In this document: one piece after another, positions 1 through 12,419 of the stretch
Numbering within the stretch: position 1 is the stretch's first letter
Layout of the letters: every line of letters begins with the position of its first letter
NCBI GenBank assembly: GCA_964017125.1
Contig: OZ024903.1
Location: forward strand, 60,388,670 to 60,452,669
DNA: 64,000 bases
From: Flabesymbios commensalis
Lineage: Eukaryota > Annelida > Polychaeta > Terebellida > Flabelligeridae
Direction of reading: 5' to 3'
The notes under the pieces: model-generated
What the model was told of the DNA's origin: nothing
Database searches by the model: none
Seen by the model: only the letters and a program-made list of their open reading frames with translations
Program-made: the position numbers and the translations under genes

Positions 1-592
1 GATAAATAAACCTACCGGTAATTGCTGGGCTTGAATTTGTGACATGGCAGCATAGGTTTTTTTAAATTGCATAATTTTAAAACTTATCTATTTTTTATGT
101 CAAACCAACTTACTAACTTAACATAATTTATGATATTTAAAATCTGAAAGTAATGCTCAGTCAGTAAAAAAAGGGATTGCATTAAAAGAGTACACTTAAT
201 AAAGAATTAATCGGAGGGGTATGCCCGGTATGGACGTAACTGCCATCGGTCCACCACATGGTTATATTTTCGATGTGGTTTTTACAAAACAAGGTTGATA
301 TTGAGCTATCCAGAATTGACTAAACGCTTGAAATATAACAGATGTAAGTCCTTTATCGTAAGTTATCAGTCTATTCTAACAGAGTTTTAAAAACATTTAC
401 ATAACAGGTTTATAATATATTGTCAACTGGTCAACTTTTTTGCTCTCCGTCCCAGTCACGTTTTCACTCAGGTCTGATATACCAAATAAGACTACTGAGG
501 TCTCTTTTGGCAGGATACAGCACAATATGGACGACTTCCAGTCGAGTTGTGTCGGTCAATAAACATTCTGACGTCCGTCACAGAACTTGTGG
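1..592. other. Unassigned AT-rich non-coding sequence
   Basis: I see no gene, RNA or bounded repeat here. A 78-codon frame from 420 has no recognisable composition or motif and runs into the tandem array that follows, so I do not treat it as a gene. Confidence 0.5.
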
Positions 593-1240
593 TGTCTCCT
601 TGACATTGCACGATCAGTGGGCCGCAATTACCGTACTGTGTTATTGTCGGTGTTGAGCAGGCATTTAACTACTGAAATATCATAATAAAAAAAACACTGC
701 TGTGCTGTTTAATATAACCAGGCATAGTGAGTATGAATCCGGATAATGATGCACAGGGTTCATACTCCCATAAAGAAACAGAATTCCAGGACTTTTCCAG
801 GACGGAAATGTCTCCTTGACATTGCACGATCAGTGGGCCGCAATTACCGTACTGTGTTATTGTCGGTGTTGAGCAGGCATTTAACTACTGAAATATCATA
901 ATAAAATAACACTGCTGTGCTGTTTAATATAACCAGGCATAGTGAGTATGAATCCGGATAATGATGCACAGGGTTCATACTCCCATAAAGAAACAGAATT
1001 CCAGGACTTTTCCAGGACGGAAATGTTTCCTTGACATTGCACGATCAGTGGGCCGCAATTACCGTACTGTGTTATTGTCGGTGTTGAGCAGGCATTTAAC
1101 TACTGAAATATCATAATAAAATAACACTGCTGTGCTGTTTAATATAACCAGGCATAGTGAGTATGAATCCGGATAATGATGCACAGGGTTCATACTCCCA
1201 TAAAGAAACAGAATTCCAGTACTTTTCCAGGACGTTTCCA
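593..1240. repeat. Tandem array, about 215-base unit, three copies
   Basis: Three near-identical copies begin near 595, 811 and 1026. Each unit runs from TGTCTCCTTGACATTGCACG through GGGCCGCAATTACCGTACTG to a block that looks like a transposon end (CAGGGTTCATAC followed by TTCCAGGACTTTTCCAGGAC). Copies differ by only a few bases, for example the length of an A run, so the amplification is recent. The third copy leads straight into the element at about 1184. Confidence 0.9.
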
Positions 1241-1519
1241 GGACCTACTAAGATTTTTCAAGGACTTTCGTGTACACAATAACTCGTACATTTATTTCCC
1301 CAAAACAACTTGAATCTACATTTTACATATTTTTTAAAATTGGGCAGGTAGATCTATTTCAAATTGTTCTAAAAAGAGTAACTTAATTATTAGACTCTAG
1401 CAAATACTATTTTTGCAATCTCTTTTCTCATTATTTAAAATTCCAGGACTTCAAGGCCTGGATTTTTATTTTTCAAATTCAAGTACTTTCTAGGATTTCC
1501 AGGACCGGTGCAAACCGTG
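1184..1519. mobile_element. Probable non-autonomous hAT-type element
   Basis: The left end CAGGGTTCATAC and the right end GGTGCAAACC plus GTG are imperfect inverted repeats of the CAGGG type usual in hAT elements. Both sub-terminal regions carry repeats of the TTCCAGGAC word, in opposite orientation. A 7-base match GATGCAC at 1178 and 1520 could be the target duplication but does not fit the termini exactly. There is no transposase frame. The superfamily call rests on termini only. Confidence 0.5.
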
Positions 1520-1760
1520 GATGCACTGTATGTAGATCGTTCAAACAGGCCTATATTATCCACTAGCATCAACAGGGTCAACAGAGATGACACACTCCCC
1601 AGACAGACAACTGTCTGGCAAATATCAAAAGTTTGTGCTGTACTGGTTCAACATATTCGACGTCGGCTCAGCACTGATCCAACATGTGCTTACACTACCG
1701 GTGATGTCTTGCGTTTGCCGGGCTCACATCGTCTCCGCCTTAAACACGAAGCATTGAACC

Positions 1761-1980
1761 TGTGTCGGCCTAATATGGGGCCAGCATCGCAGATGTTGTG
1801 CCAACATTATAACAACATCGCGTCGGGACATAACATGACATCACTAATCCCCCGGTTACTTTAATACTATACCCTGCCTTAATGCACGCCTGTTTATTCA
1901 TATTCATGTTGGGCCAGCGTCGCAGCCGGTGGCCCAGCATAAAGCCAGCATTGGTTGATGTGCCTTGTTTGCTGGGGTGG
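1761..1980. repeat. GGGCCA-family dispersed repeat, two copies
   Basis: Copies at about 1761-1830 and 1903-1980 share the core GGGCCAGCRTCGCAG, then a short gap, then GGCCCAGCAT or GTGCCAACAT, with TTTGCTGGGG at the right side of the second. The same core recurs more than fifteen times in the window on both strands. The two core halves are inverted relative to one another, so each copy can fold. It looks like an old, very abundant short interspersed element. Confidence 0.75.
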
Positions 1981-3640
1981 TGTGGCGACATAGACAGGGA
2001 CAGTGTACGTCCTAGTGTGGTCATAACGCACCTGTGTTACTGTTACTATAACACACACGTTTGTCTTAATCTGCAGTAATGAATAACTGTTCCCTTTTTT
2101 ATCAGTTATTTTTATTACCGGTATTTTATTAAAGGAATGGTATCAATAATCAATTAAAGGTACATACTTCGAAGTTGCCAGACTATAAAATTGTCTATAA
2201 CGCCTGGTTTTTCTATTATTGATATTTATTTTGATAAATATCGCTGCCAAAACTACTTTAAAATGCAGTATGATCACTCAACAATTCTCCACTATGACCC
2301 ACAAGTTGCGTGGTATCATATATCATGCTTGTCATGTGTTGATCATGCGATGTGAGCCTCCAATGTAGACACCAATGTGGTCAGCTGCAGATGAAACTGT
2401 GTTGGCAGACCTGTTTGTAAAGCCCGCGCCGCCGCCAGACACCACATGATATGATGTATACACGCGGCGTATGTGTGGTGTGTGGCTGATCGCCCTGAGC
2501 TGTCAAAACTCTCAGGCCTGTCTCAGAGATGACGGTGAGTCGTTGTTTAGTGGCAATTTTAAGTGGGTCCTATAGTACAGGCCTATATTAAAAATTACAG
2601 AAAAAAATCGATTGATCAGGGAAATCATTCACTATCGCTCCGCAGAGACAGCACTACATGCAGCATGCCCTCAGCATCTGACACTTCGTTTCTGTGACTG
2701 CTGTGACCTGCGACCTCGCCAACTATCTCTGTCATCACCATATGGTAGTGCGGTTTGACTGTATAGTAGACTACTGGCCACGCACTACTGTAGGCCTACA
2801 CGAGTTGTAGGCCTATATCATTTATGTACAGTTATCAGTTTAGACCCCACCTTAAAAAATACACTGTGTGCGTTGGAAATAAAGAAAACTCCTTAGTGCA
2901 AAAATACGAAGTCTTTTGAAATGCGTTGGTTCTCAGTATTAGGCTTGGTCACGTGGGTCGATTTGTTGTGTCTGCGTCTCATGTTGTTCAATCAGGGGAA
3001 GGGATGTGGAGTTATATAGGAAATTGTGGGCGAATATAATCATGATAATTGATATTGTTGAATATGCCTTGGGCTAGATGCCGATTGACAAATTTCAACA
3101 CACCCCACATTTTATAAAAGCAGAGATCTCCCTTTTATTTAATGACATGTGGATGGTGTGGATGGTGTGTTTACAACTGAACTTTTGTGTCCTACTAGCT
3201 CGGCTTGCGTACGCCATGTTCACGTGACTAAAATTAGCATACGGCGTGTTTACAAAAATTTAAATCGCGACAGTTTTGAATATCATTCGGTGATACAATT
3301 ATTCAAACTTATTATGCGAGAGTCCTGAATGATGCAGTATGGCCACATATATGCGCCAATTTGTATAAGTCATGTTTTGGAAACTCTATAGCAGAATATA
3401 CATTAATGTAGGAGCCTTCAATATAGCTGTAATATGTCTTAGCAACATGCAAATATGGCCAGTATTGGCCACTATGATCATTTTTGCTTGAACTAATCGA
3501 TTCTGTCCTGTATAACAGTAAACACGATTCACTTATAGCACGATTTCACTTATTGGACCCCAGCGATTGTGTTATACGATGTTCACCTGTATGTTAATAA
3601 TTTACTTTGAGCAGAAAACCTGGTTTTGATTTCTGAAAAT
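1981..3640. other. Unassigned non-coding sequence
   Basis: No coding exon, RNA gene or bounded repeat was recognised. TAGGCCTA words are frequent near 2790-2820. All frames are closed at short intervals. Confidence 0.4.
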
Positions 3641-4640
3641 GCAATGGGGCTTCAGAGAAACTAAATTTATGTTTTTTGTAATGTGTGGAAGTTGCAAGTA
3701 AACTTAACTAAAACAAAATTTATCATTTTTAGTATATAGAATATAGAAAGTTTTAAAATTGGCAACAATCTACTGGAAGTAGTTCATAGTTACAAATATT
3801 TAGGATTTATTGTGACTTTCACAAATGGTATTGCAGATTTGGTACTAAAAGCAAAAAAAATCCTGGTATGCCTTGAGAATTAAAATACATTTTAATTGTG
3901 AAATAATGCAAAAGTTGTACTGAAATTGTTTGATGCCATAGTGGAACACATTTTTACATTATACATCTGATGTTTGGTGTCAGCAATTTTGAAAACAAAC
4001 TGAAATTTCTAATGCAGACATACATGTAATAAGTTTGGAATTTGAAAAATTTTATAATATAATTTGTAAGCAGATATTAAGACTAGAATTGGGAATTTAC
4101 CAGTATCCATGTTTATTAAAAAAAAGTTTTGAAATATTGAAATAAATTGAAGAAATGTTCACATGAGACAATATTATATGTTTATTATCGGGGAAATCGG
4201 CACAAAATCAAAATATGTCATCATGGTATACTGTAATTGCAAGTACAATGGGTGATACATGTAGTATGTGTGATGCTGACAAAATAAATGAAAAATATAT
4301 AGATTTAGTAGCATAAAAAATGTTCTATTACAGAAACAAAATATTGTTCAATAACTAGATAAAGCTGGTAGTAGTACAGAAGGTTATAAAATAAGAACTT
4401 ATGCAAAGATTAGGAAGGTATTAAAAATGGAGCCTTATTTGATGAGTAAACTAAATAAAAGAGAGAAAATACAAATAAGTAAATTCAGAGTTGGAGATCA
4501 TAATTTAGGTATATTATATAGAAACTGGCAGGCATTGTAAGCCTAAAGCCTATACGATATAGAAGAGAATGGAATAAAAAGACACAGACAAGGATTATTT
4601 TTAAGAAGTAATGTTTAATATTTTATGATAAATTAGAAGA
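3640..4640 (+). mobile_element. LINE relic, 3' part of reverse transcriptase ORF
   Basis: Conceptual translation shows LINE landmarks in order. At 3686-3733 is WKLQVNLTKTKFIIFS, the W-x-L-x-x-N-x-x-K-T-K block after the catalytic core. At about 3780-3870 is SYKYLGFIVTFTNG, the Y-K-Y-L-G block, in the same frame but past an in-frame stop. Near 4040-4110 is a piece reading EKFYNIICKQILRL. Near 4388-4540 is KIRTYAKIRKVLKMEPYL followed by FRVGDHNLG. Stops and frame changes separate the blocks, so it is an old dead copy of the jockey/L2/RTE-like grade. The catalytic motif itself is not preserved. The 3' end is not sharply defined. Confidence 0.8.
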
Positions 4641-5051
4641 GAATAGGAAAAAAATACACAGACCGATATAAATGTACTTTTCTTTCGTTGATTGTAAGTA
4701 TTTATTAGAATTGAATAATAAATGATAAAAAATATAAAACACTGATCTGTGAGGTAAAACCAGAGGTAAAACCATTATATTTGGTTTAATGCCATTATTC
4801 ACAGAAGGCATTTTATTATATTCGAGCATGGTCATATTTTGACATAATCTTACATATTACTTCCATCGTTTCTCATTTTCTCCAGCTAAAATCCCTACAC
4901 AAAACACCTGTCTTGGGAGTACCCAGTATCGTATTCTAAGCCAGTTGTTAAATTAAGGTATCATTTAAATTAAGGTGGAATATACCATACGTGGGCTGTA
5001 TTTGGCGGGTTAACCATTTCTATTAATCGGATCAACAAATGATTGAATGAA

Positions 5052-6350
5052 CAGGGCCCGAAATTAAAGGGTGCCGGTGGGGGACGGTGGCGTGTAGCGG
5101 TAAACATCGTCTTTTGGGGATTTTTTTGTTTGTGATAGCCAGCCCTGGAATCAGGCACCCAGGCCTTCCGATCATCGATAGCCAGAGTCAGAACTATGAA
5201 TATTCTGGGGTTTGGTGTGTTGTGCACATGTCTGCCCCATGTGACCGACGCGGACCAATCAGTAACCAGCTTATTTCTGGATGATTCTGGGAGCCAATCA
5301 CATGCACTGTATTAAGTCTACATGAATGATCAATCAATTGAAGAAATCTGCTGCCTGGCTGCTGTTAGTGTGGGCTATGTTCTGTTGTGTTATGATAGGC
5401 AGAAGTCATCCAGTGGAGTATCAGGCTGAAGGCATGTTGCTGCTTGGAAGGCAAGCAGACCCGTGTGTTTTATAGGCAGGTAGGCCTACTGAGCTGATAG
5501 GCCTTCACTGACAGTATACTGATGTACAGTATAAATTATCTGCTATATCTGCTATCCATTCTTGGCCATGCCATTCGTTTTTAGTGGACTGTTCTTATAT
5601 CTTTGCTTTAATGACAAATGTAGCAGGGGTATATCTATTTACTGGTCAACATTAAAGATGTCCCAGTATTTAAAATTGTTGCTAGTTGAATGTGTGCTAT
5701 ATTCCTAGGTTTACCACTTAGTAAATCTTCGAGACACATCTCAACAGTTTATAATAACTGATATTCCACTTCTGCATTAAATTCTAACACAATAAAAAAA
5801 CTTCTCACAACTGTTGAATTTGACAAAAATGAGAAGGGGTATTTTCACCCTCAACCTGCTTCCCTAGTAATGCGTCTAGCGCCCAAGTGCATATTTGTGC
5901 TGAAGTGTCTCAAATGGGAGCTATTACAATTTCAATACTGCTATTTATTTCAAGCATTTGAAAAGCTCTCGGGGGGGGGGGTTTTAGTATTGGCCCATAA
6001 TTTTATATGTTGGCCCCCTTTTTCAACATGGTATGGGCCACATGGCTCCCTTTTTTCATTCTGTATTGAACACTTAAATAAATAATAATTTAATTTAATT
6101 TAAGCTACTGACTTTAACGTTTTTATACGTGCAGCTGTTTTTAAAACTTTGGTTTTAATATACCATTATAAATCTTTTTTCATAATATATCAGAAATTTT
6201 AATAGGGAATAACATTGTTGAAAAAAAGTGTTCCTCAATGTTTGTATTATTTTAAAAAATAGGGCACCCAAAATTTTGGGCGGGCACCTAAAATTTTGTA
6301 TGCGAGTGCCCTGCTGGCACCCCTCCAAAAAGTTTAATTTCTAGCCCTGA
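5052..6350. mobile_element. Non-autonomous hAT-type element, 1.3 kb
   Basis: The left end CAGGGCCCGAAATTAAAGGG and the right end TTTAATTTCTAGCCCTG(A) are matching inverted repeats. A perfect 8-base direct repeat TGAATGAA flanks the element at 5044-5051 and 6351-6358, the duplication length expected of hAT. GGGTGCC and GGGCACC words recur just inside both ends. There is no transposase frame. It lies in the TGAA-rich tail of the SINE to its right, so it is younger than that SINE. Confidence 0.85.
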
Positions 6351-6545
6351 TGAATGAATTAATGAATGAAGGAATAAATGGGGGGTAGGCCACATTTGTG
6401 CACATATGGGCCAACTAGGCCAAGAGAACCTCCTGATGATGGTTAGATGACACTGCCCTCCAGACACAGTATTCGAAATTCGAACCTTGGTGGTCCGAGG
6501 TCGAGCACGCTACCTCTTGGTTACGGAAGCTCTCACCAACATTGA
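6351..6545 (-). mobile_element. tRNA-headed SINE (first copy)
   Basis: Read on the minus strand, the head near 6545-6480 contains an A-box-like stretch GTAACCAAGAGGTAGCGTGC and a B box AAGGTTCGAATTTCGAA. The body contains GGCAGTGTCATCTAACCATC. The 3' tail is a TTCA-type repeat at 6351-6375. The copy at 62421-62612 shares head, body word and tail on the same strand, which confirms a family. The hAT element at 5052-6350 interrupts the tail. Confidence 0.75.
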
Positions 6546-8635
6546 ATCTTCATGAATAACAGTGAGGAAACATTTTGCTTCTGTGAAACTTGAAGGCCAG
6601 ACATCTTTAACCACCGAACCAGGGCTCCCGCCCTATCGGATCAACAAGGATTAGGGCCCCCTATTATCCGAAAATTATGTTTAATATTTTATCCAACGGA
6701 TATTGTCATGTAAAATTTATTGTCATGTCATGTACATTTATTCGACCCAGTATACGATATACATTGGCCTACTGTTGGTTTAGTGATGTACCGCTGTCTG
6801 CAAAACGGGCCCAGCTCTAAACCAACATTGTGCTGACGTCTCGTCTCATATGAAACGCACTCTCAACCAGAGTCTGCGGGCAGAGTAGACTATTCAATTA
6901 CGTATGCTTTGTACACAAATTGTACCCGGTATGCATTTTGTATGCGGGTAGGGTGGTGGCGGTAGTTTTCGCGCAGCTAACCAGGGGTAAAAATTCAAGG
7001 CAAATTATTGGTGGCCAGCAGGGTCACTAACTTCAAAATCTTAGTGGCCCTGCTAAAAATATAGTAGCCTTGTTTTGCGATATAATGTAATTGCATCGGT
7101 AACTCCAGTAAAAATGTAACATCACTTTTTGACCAGGCTCAGATCGTAACAGTGTTTCATCTAGCCATTTCTAACATGGCGCAGCGCCATGTTGCCTTTT
7201 GTGAGTGCCATGTTGACTTTCAGGTACGCCACGTTGCCCTTCTAATATTCAGACAGGGAAGTGTCTCATTGAACTATTGTTACGTCATATTTAATCCACC
7301 CAGGCCATTGTCACAGTGGGAAACACCCCAATCACTGATGTATCACGTTCACACCTATGACACAATACCTGATAACGGCTTGTGTACATGGTGGTGATAA
7401 CTGGCGATGTCTACATACTTATCTGATTCCGTTTGTACCCTTAATTGGGGAGGAGGGGGGGGGGGGTGTTGGAAATGCCCAGCCGAGTCAACTGGGTGCC
7501 CGGCGGGCATGATAAGGTGCCCCCAATGATCGGTGGCGCCATGCCCTTCCTGAATCCCAGATGAAACACTGCGTAACCTAGTGATAAGCTACATGGGGCT
7601 GAAAGCAAATTTTGGTAGGCCCTACTCAGGCATTAAAAATCTTTATGGGACAACAGGCCTACATGTTTTATCTGACCTTTGTTTTTTTTTACGGGTCCTC
7701 GTAATTTCTATATATAGGCTACCCAGCTAGCACGAGACATTGAGACGGTGTTGTTTTATTGTTGGGTCAGCGTCGTAGACTGGTGACCAACTTAAAACAA
7801 CACTGGCTCAATGTATCGTATTAGCGGGGTATATAGCCTGATAGCCTAGGATTAGCTTTATTGTGTATGTGGTATTGGCTTAGCCCTAGCTGACGAGGTC
7901 GCCGGTCATAGCCCGGCTGACCAGCTGCCTACTAGTATTGAAAAAACACGCGAGGCACCAGTATGATGTTTGCTCGCCCTCGTTTGACTGTCAAGTGGTG
8001 TACTACAAGCAATTTGTGACTTCTGCCCGCCACTTTTAATAAGTTTTAAAGGTCACGTTAGAAAAATATAAACAATTGAAAATTCGAATCGAGCTTCATG
8101 AACAGTATAAAAGTCAGCCATTTTGTTTGAATTTCTGGAGTCTATAAACAACATCCAGCTCCTCGTCTGGAAATGAAGTGCCAGACAGGTGCCTTGTCTA
8201 GCTTAGCCCCCACACACATAGGACACATGCATGCCCTGCAAAAATATTTCATCCACAGATTGCACCCATTCAGAAACATGTACATGAAGTGAGAGTCATT
8301 ATTTTAGCATATCTAGTTACAATTAATAAAAAATATGGGATTGGCCTAGTTGGTAAGTTAATTCACACCATTTGTGTATAATCACTGCATATTCTGTGTA
8401 CCGGTAGGCCTACTGTTAGTGCCAGATCTGATCATGTGCGTGTACCACCCACCACAAGTCGACCAAATGGTGATTTAATACTGGGCCAGTAGGTATGACG
8501 GTGGCCCAGCAATAAAACAACACTGATAACATCTCTTGTTTGCTGGGAAATCCCCTCCGATATATATAGACTGGCACGTGCAGGGCACGCTGGTCTCAAA
8601 TAGCACGCGCGCGCTGCATGGACATGAAGTTGTAA
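6546..8635. repeat. Mostly unassigned; GGGCCA-family copies at 7722-7832 and 8479-8548
   Basis: The copy at 7722-7832 is the best preserved. Its core GGGTCAGCGTCGTAGAC is preceded by CCAGCTAGCACGAGAC, the complement of the CTCGTGTTTGCTGGG word found to the right of other copies, so the family probably has inverted ends. The copy at 8479-8548 ends in CTCTTGTTTGCTGGG. A G run sits at 7449-7466. CAGGGGTAAAAATTCAAGG at about 6983 resembles a hAT end but I found no partner. Confidence 0.5.
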
Positions 8636-8636
8636 T

Positions 8637-8778
8637 AACCCATTATATTGTTTTCAATAAATAAGCTATGTTCTACATTACATTACACATCTAAAACACT
8701 ATTTTTTAACCCATTATATTGTTTTCAATAAATAAGCTATGTTCTACATTACATTACACATCTAAAACACTATTTTTT
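8637..8778. repeat. Tandem duplication, 71-base unit, two copies
   Basis: The stretch starting AACCCATTATATTGTTTTC repeats exactly with a 71-base period, the second copy beginning at 8708. The identity is essentially perfect, so the duplication is recent. Confidence 0.92.
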
Positions 8779-8919
8779 AACACAATTTAATATTCTCCAC
8801 TTACGAAATGAAAAATATTGACTCTGTTATCATTCCATACATCATACAGAAATTTTGCAGGTGTCCCAACAGAACGGCTGAGAAGGCGACGCTGCCACAA
8901 CACACATTATCAATCTAAC

Positions 8920-9075
8920 ACTGACACAACACTGGGCCAGTCTTAACAACGTTCATCCACCATTCAGCCACTTCCAATGACCCGTGTTGACAGTTTAAAA
9001 CATTTGACTGTGGACACAGTGCTTGTTTGATGTTCGGCCAGTGTTGTAGACGGTGGGCCAGCATTTCAGAGCCTA
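8920..9075. repeat. GGGCCA-family repeat copies
   Basis: Partial cores occur near 8930 (ACTGGGCCAGTC) and at 9029-9070 (TGTTCGGCCAGTGTTGTAGA then CGGTGGGCCAGCAT). The second matches the family layout of two inverted half-cores. Confidence 0.6.
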
Positions 9076-9267
9076 TTCTACTGTCGCCAGCAGGACGGCT
9101 AACTATGACGGCAATTTGTACCCCTGCCTAGCCGAATACGGCCCACAGGGTGCACAGAATGAACGCGCATAAATAATGTGCCAAGTTGGTGGAAGGAAAA
9201 AAGGAAGATTTAAAGAAAAAACAGATTTTTCAGGAAGATTTAACGCCAATGGTCATGAAGCGCCACG

Positions 9268-9340
9268 AGGCGGCGCGCCGAGCAGCATGGCGGCGCGCCG
9301 AGCAGCGTGGCGGCGCGCCAAGCAGCGTAGCGGCGATAGT
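9268..9340. repeat. GC-rich minisatellite, about 24-base unit
   Basis: Three units of GGCGGCGCGCCGAGCAGCRT lie in otherwise AT-rich DNA. Overlapping short open frames here, such as the 97-codon one, are by-products of the repeat. Confidence 0.8.
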
Positions 9341-12280
9341 AAGAGAGGGGGATGTTCCCCTCTGGGGGATAATTTTTTTATTTGAAGACTTGATTTGGTG
9401 TCCTCTGAAGGGCGTTTTGAATAAAATTTATTCCTTAGAACAGGCAGATAAAATGCTCATTTTTGACATTTCAACATGATCAACAGCATGTTTTTCAACA
9501 TGATCAACAGCATGTTTGCAGAGTAAAATTTCTGGTTATAAATGTTCTATTCAGCTGTGCTTATTCTCGACTGGCTGCACAGCGTGTGTTGTGGCCTTTT
9601 TGGCCCTAACCAGGGGCTCTTTTGTGTGGCTTCTCTTATAGCAAGGAATCAGCTGATGGTTGTGGACCTTTTGTACGAGCAGCGGCTCTTATGCATGAGG
9701 TGTGTCGATATGTAATGGATATCATAATTGGCTGGGAGATTCCCTCACGGACCAATCACAGACAGTCTTACAATCTGACCTAGTTGGTCAGCGCTTCCGT
9801 TAGCAGGTTTGGATGTAAACAACTTATTTGACTATCTTTCACTCCAATGTTTGACATGGAATTTTATCAAGTTCTAATTATTGAATATTTTTATAAGTAT
9901 GTCACTTAAGAAATATAAATATGTTTAATCATATTTTATTATGTATTTAACATAGCTCTTACTATTTGTTCAACAATCGTGCAACGAATAGCCAATACAT
10001 CGATAATGTTCAAATACAGGGCGCTGCCATTTTGGAATTACGGAAAAACCCAAATCGGTGGGAATCGGCTCGCATAAATTAGTATAATTTTCGGAGGCTT
10101 TGTCATTTATTGACACTCACCAGGAGGCTCTGTCGAGCGTCAACAATTTTAACAATTGACCACACACAGCTACAATATTAGCTCGTAGTGAGTCAGTAAG
10201 GTGTTACATCTTGCAGAATCAAGATGAAATAAAGAACTTTTATCGCGTTTGAAAAAATATAAAAATGTGTCAAATCCAGGAGATTCATAGATAAATTCAG
10301 GAGACTGGAAACAACGGTAAAAATTCGGAAGAATTCCGAAAAAAATGGCGAGACTTGGCATCTCTGTAATAATTGGTATGTCTGGGCCACTTCCGGTTTG
10401 AAAAAAAATATACTTCCGGTCAATTGGGAAAAAGGAGCATAGAGTATTTCAATCTCCTGATTTCTGGGGGACTTTTCCTGCAGTTGTGACGAGCACCGCA
10501 TTGTGTAACAGCGTGGAGACCCATGTTGCATATATTTTTTATTTAGTTTGTTTCCAAATGGATTTAGGATTGCTTGCGGCACAGTCTGTTTTTATTTCAA
10601 CCTGATACAACCATCTTCCAAAAAATTATAAAAAATGTAATTTTATTGATTTTGGGTTTTAGAAGCCAAAAAAAACTGCATTTCGTATGAATATTTTCAC
10701 CGGATGTATATATTAACCTGCTATATCTAGGAATACAATCTGGCCAGGTTGTAGCGTGCATACAACATTTCAGTACATGCACGTACACAATAAGAAAAAC
10801 GGGATTATGGACACATCAATAAACGAAGCAGTACATTCACAATATATCATACTGCGTATCTATATTGCATCAGAGGAACAATATTGACTTTGCTAGACTC
10901 AATATCTAGCTATAATAATGATCGTGCACAATATCTTACATAAATTTCATATATAGTACGAAATGTTATTGTCTTAAAAATAAATGTTATTTTTGTAAAC
11001 ATTAAATTGTGTTCTTAATAATAATTTTAAAATGTAACTTACCTCAGAATTACCATTCAACTGTGCACTATCAACCAGTGTACATTTTCAAGATGGCGAA
11101 TATTTATATACGGAGTGGCTATTAGTACTGGAAAATTATAATGGGAGTCAATGGGAGCCCGTCATTTCGTAAACGAGGCTGCCCATAGTTACATTATTAA
11201 GAATCACGTAAGATTAGCCACTGCCTATTTATATACGAAGCCTTTTAGAAAAAAATACACATACACATACAATCCACCTCGTACTAATGGAGATTTACCA
11301 GGTACGCGTATGTGCTAGATTCAATCAGACAATATATTTCAACATATAGTCATCAGTACACAGGGGGTCTACAGACACAAAATAGTTTGTATCGATCTAC
11401 AGCCTTTTAAACATAGATTTTAAATATTTGTCAATTACTGTAGCATTCCTTGTGGTCTGATTAAACTTACGGAACATTCGGGCAATACTAAATAAGATAA
11501 ATAAGCTAATAATATGAAAAATAAACGTAAAATTTAACCATAAAGCGCAGGTTAATATTTACACCCGAGTGAGAATTTATCTACGCCAGAAGTCAGTTTT
11601 CTGTATAAAGATTTACACCCTGTAAAGATATTAATGCGATAGTATAAATTATTGAAATGGTATCGAACCTGTTAAAACACCTGTCAATGACTGAAAATCA
11701 AAACAAGGTAAACATTCACAAAATCCTCTAAGAACTAGACCCTAGGCCAGGGCAAAAAACAAACGAGGTGCGCGAAAATACCCCCTGAGCCCTGCGCTAA
11801 AATACCCTCCACCACACTAGACTAGCCTGGGCCTGGCCCTAGATCTAGATGTCTATCATCTAGGTCTAACGTGTTAGATTTACCACGCTAACCATTTCCG
11901 AATTGTGTGCATGAACGTCGTCGACGTCGGATTAAAGTTTAACTGTAACGTTAAAACCTGTCGGTTTAAACGGCATGATTCTGAAGTCTTGTTAAACTGG
12001 AGCAAAACTGCTTTTGCGAATACGGTTTATAAATTATTTAGACCGTCTGTTTAGTTAAACTCGTCTAAACGCTAAGCTCGGGTTTTTTAAAACCTCAGAT
12101 TTTTGTGAATACGGCCGTAGCCTCGTAGTCGTAGGGGGACTAGGGCCCGTGTCGTGTCTGAAGACGCAGTGTTAATCTGATAAATAATGATTAATTTTTA
12201 CTAAAAAAAACAAGTTTAGTCGAACTGAATATTACACATACCTTTACTACATAGAAAGGGTAACATTTGAAATATTTAGG
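9341..12280. other. Unassigned non-coding sequence
   Basis: A short tandem duplication (TCAACATGATCAACAGCATG, twice, 9476-9516) is the only clear repeat. A 129-codon minus frame at 10193-10582 has low-complexity hydrophobic composition and no recognisable domain. CpG-containing words increase from about 11740 to 12130, which could mark a regulatory stretch before the candidate exon at 12343. I see nothing else supportable. Confidence 0.4.
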
Positions 12281-12342
12281 ACCGCCGAAGGCGATTGTAC
12301 AATGTTTTTTTCAGTATATACTTTGCCCACTCTCACGAAAAT

Positions 12343-12399
12343 GGCAGCAGAACAAGAGAACAAGATGGCGTTCTTTATCGGTCTACGAGCACTTGCCGT
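12343..12399 (+). CDS. Candidate first coding exon, unknown protein
   Basis: An ATG in the context AAAATGG opens 19 codons, MAAEQENKMAFFIGLRALA, directly followed by a consensus splice donor GTGAGT at 12400. A second in-frame ATG is at codon 9. If not spliced, the frame stops within ten codons. I recognise no family from 19 residues and found no convincing partner exon downstream. It ends in phase 0, which does not match the phase required at the start of the syntaxin-17-like exon at 42830. Treat as a lead only. Confidence 0.25.
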
Positions 12400-12419
12400 G
12401 AGTATATCCTGCCCCGCTG

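Noticed and set aside
10193-10582. 129-codon minus frame
   Set aside because: Low-complexity composition with phenylalanine- and leucine-rich stretches from AT-rich DNA; no domain or splice signals.
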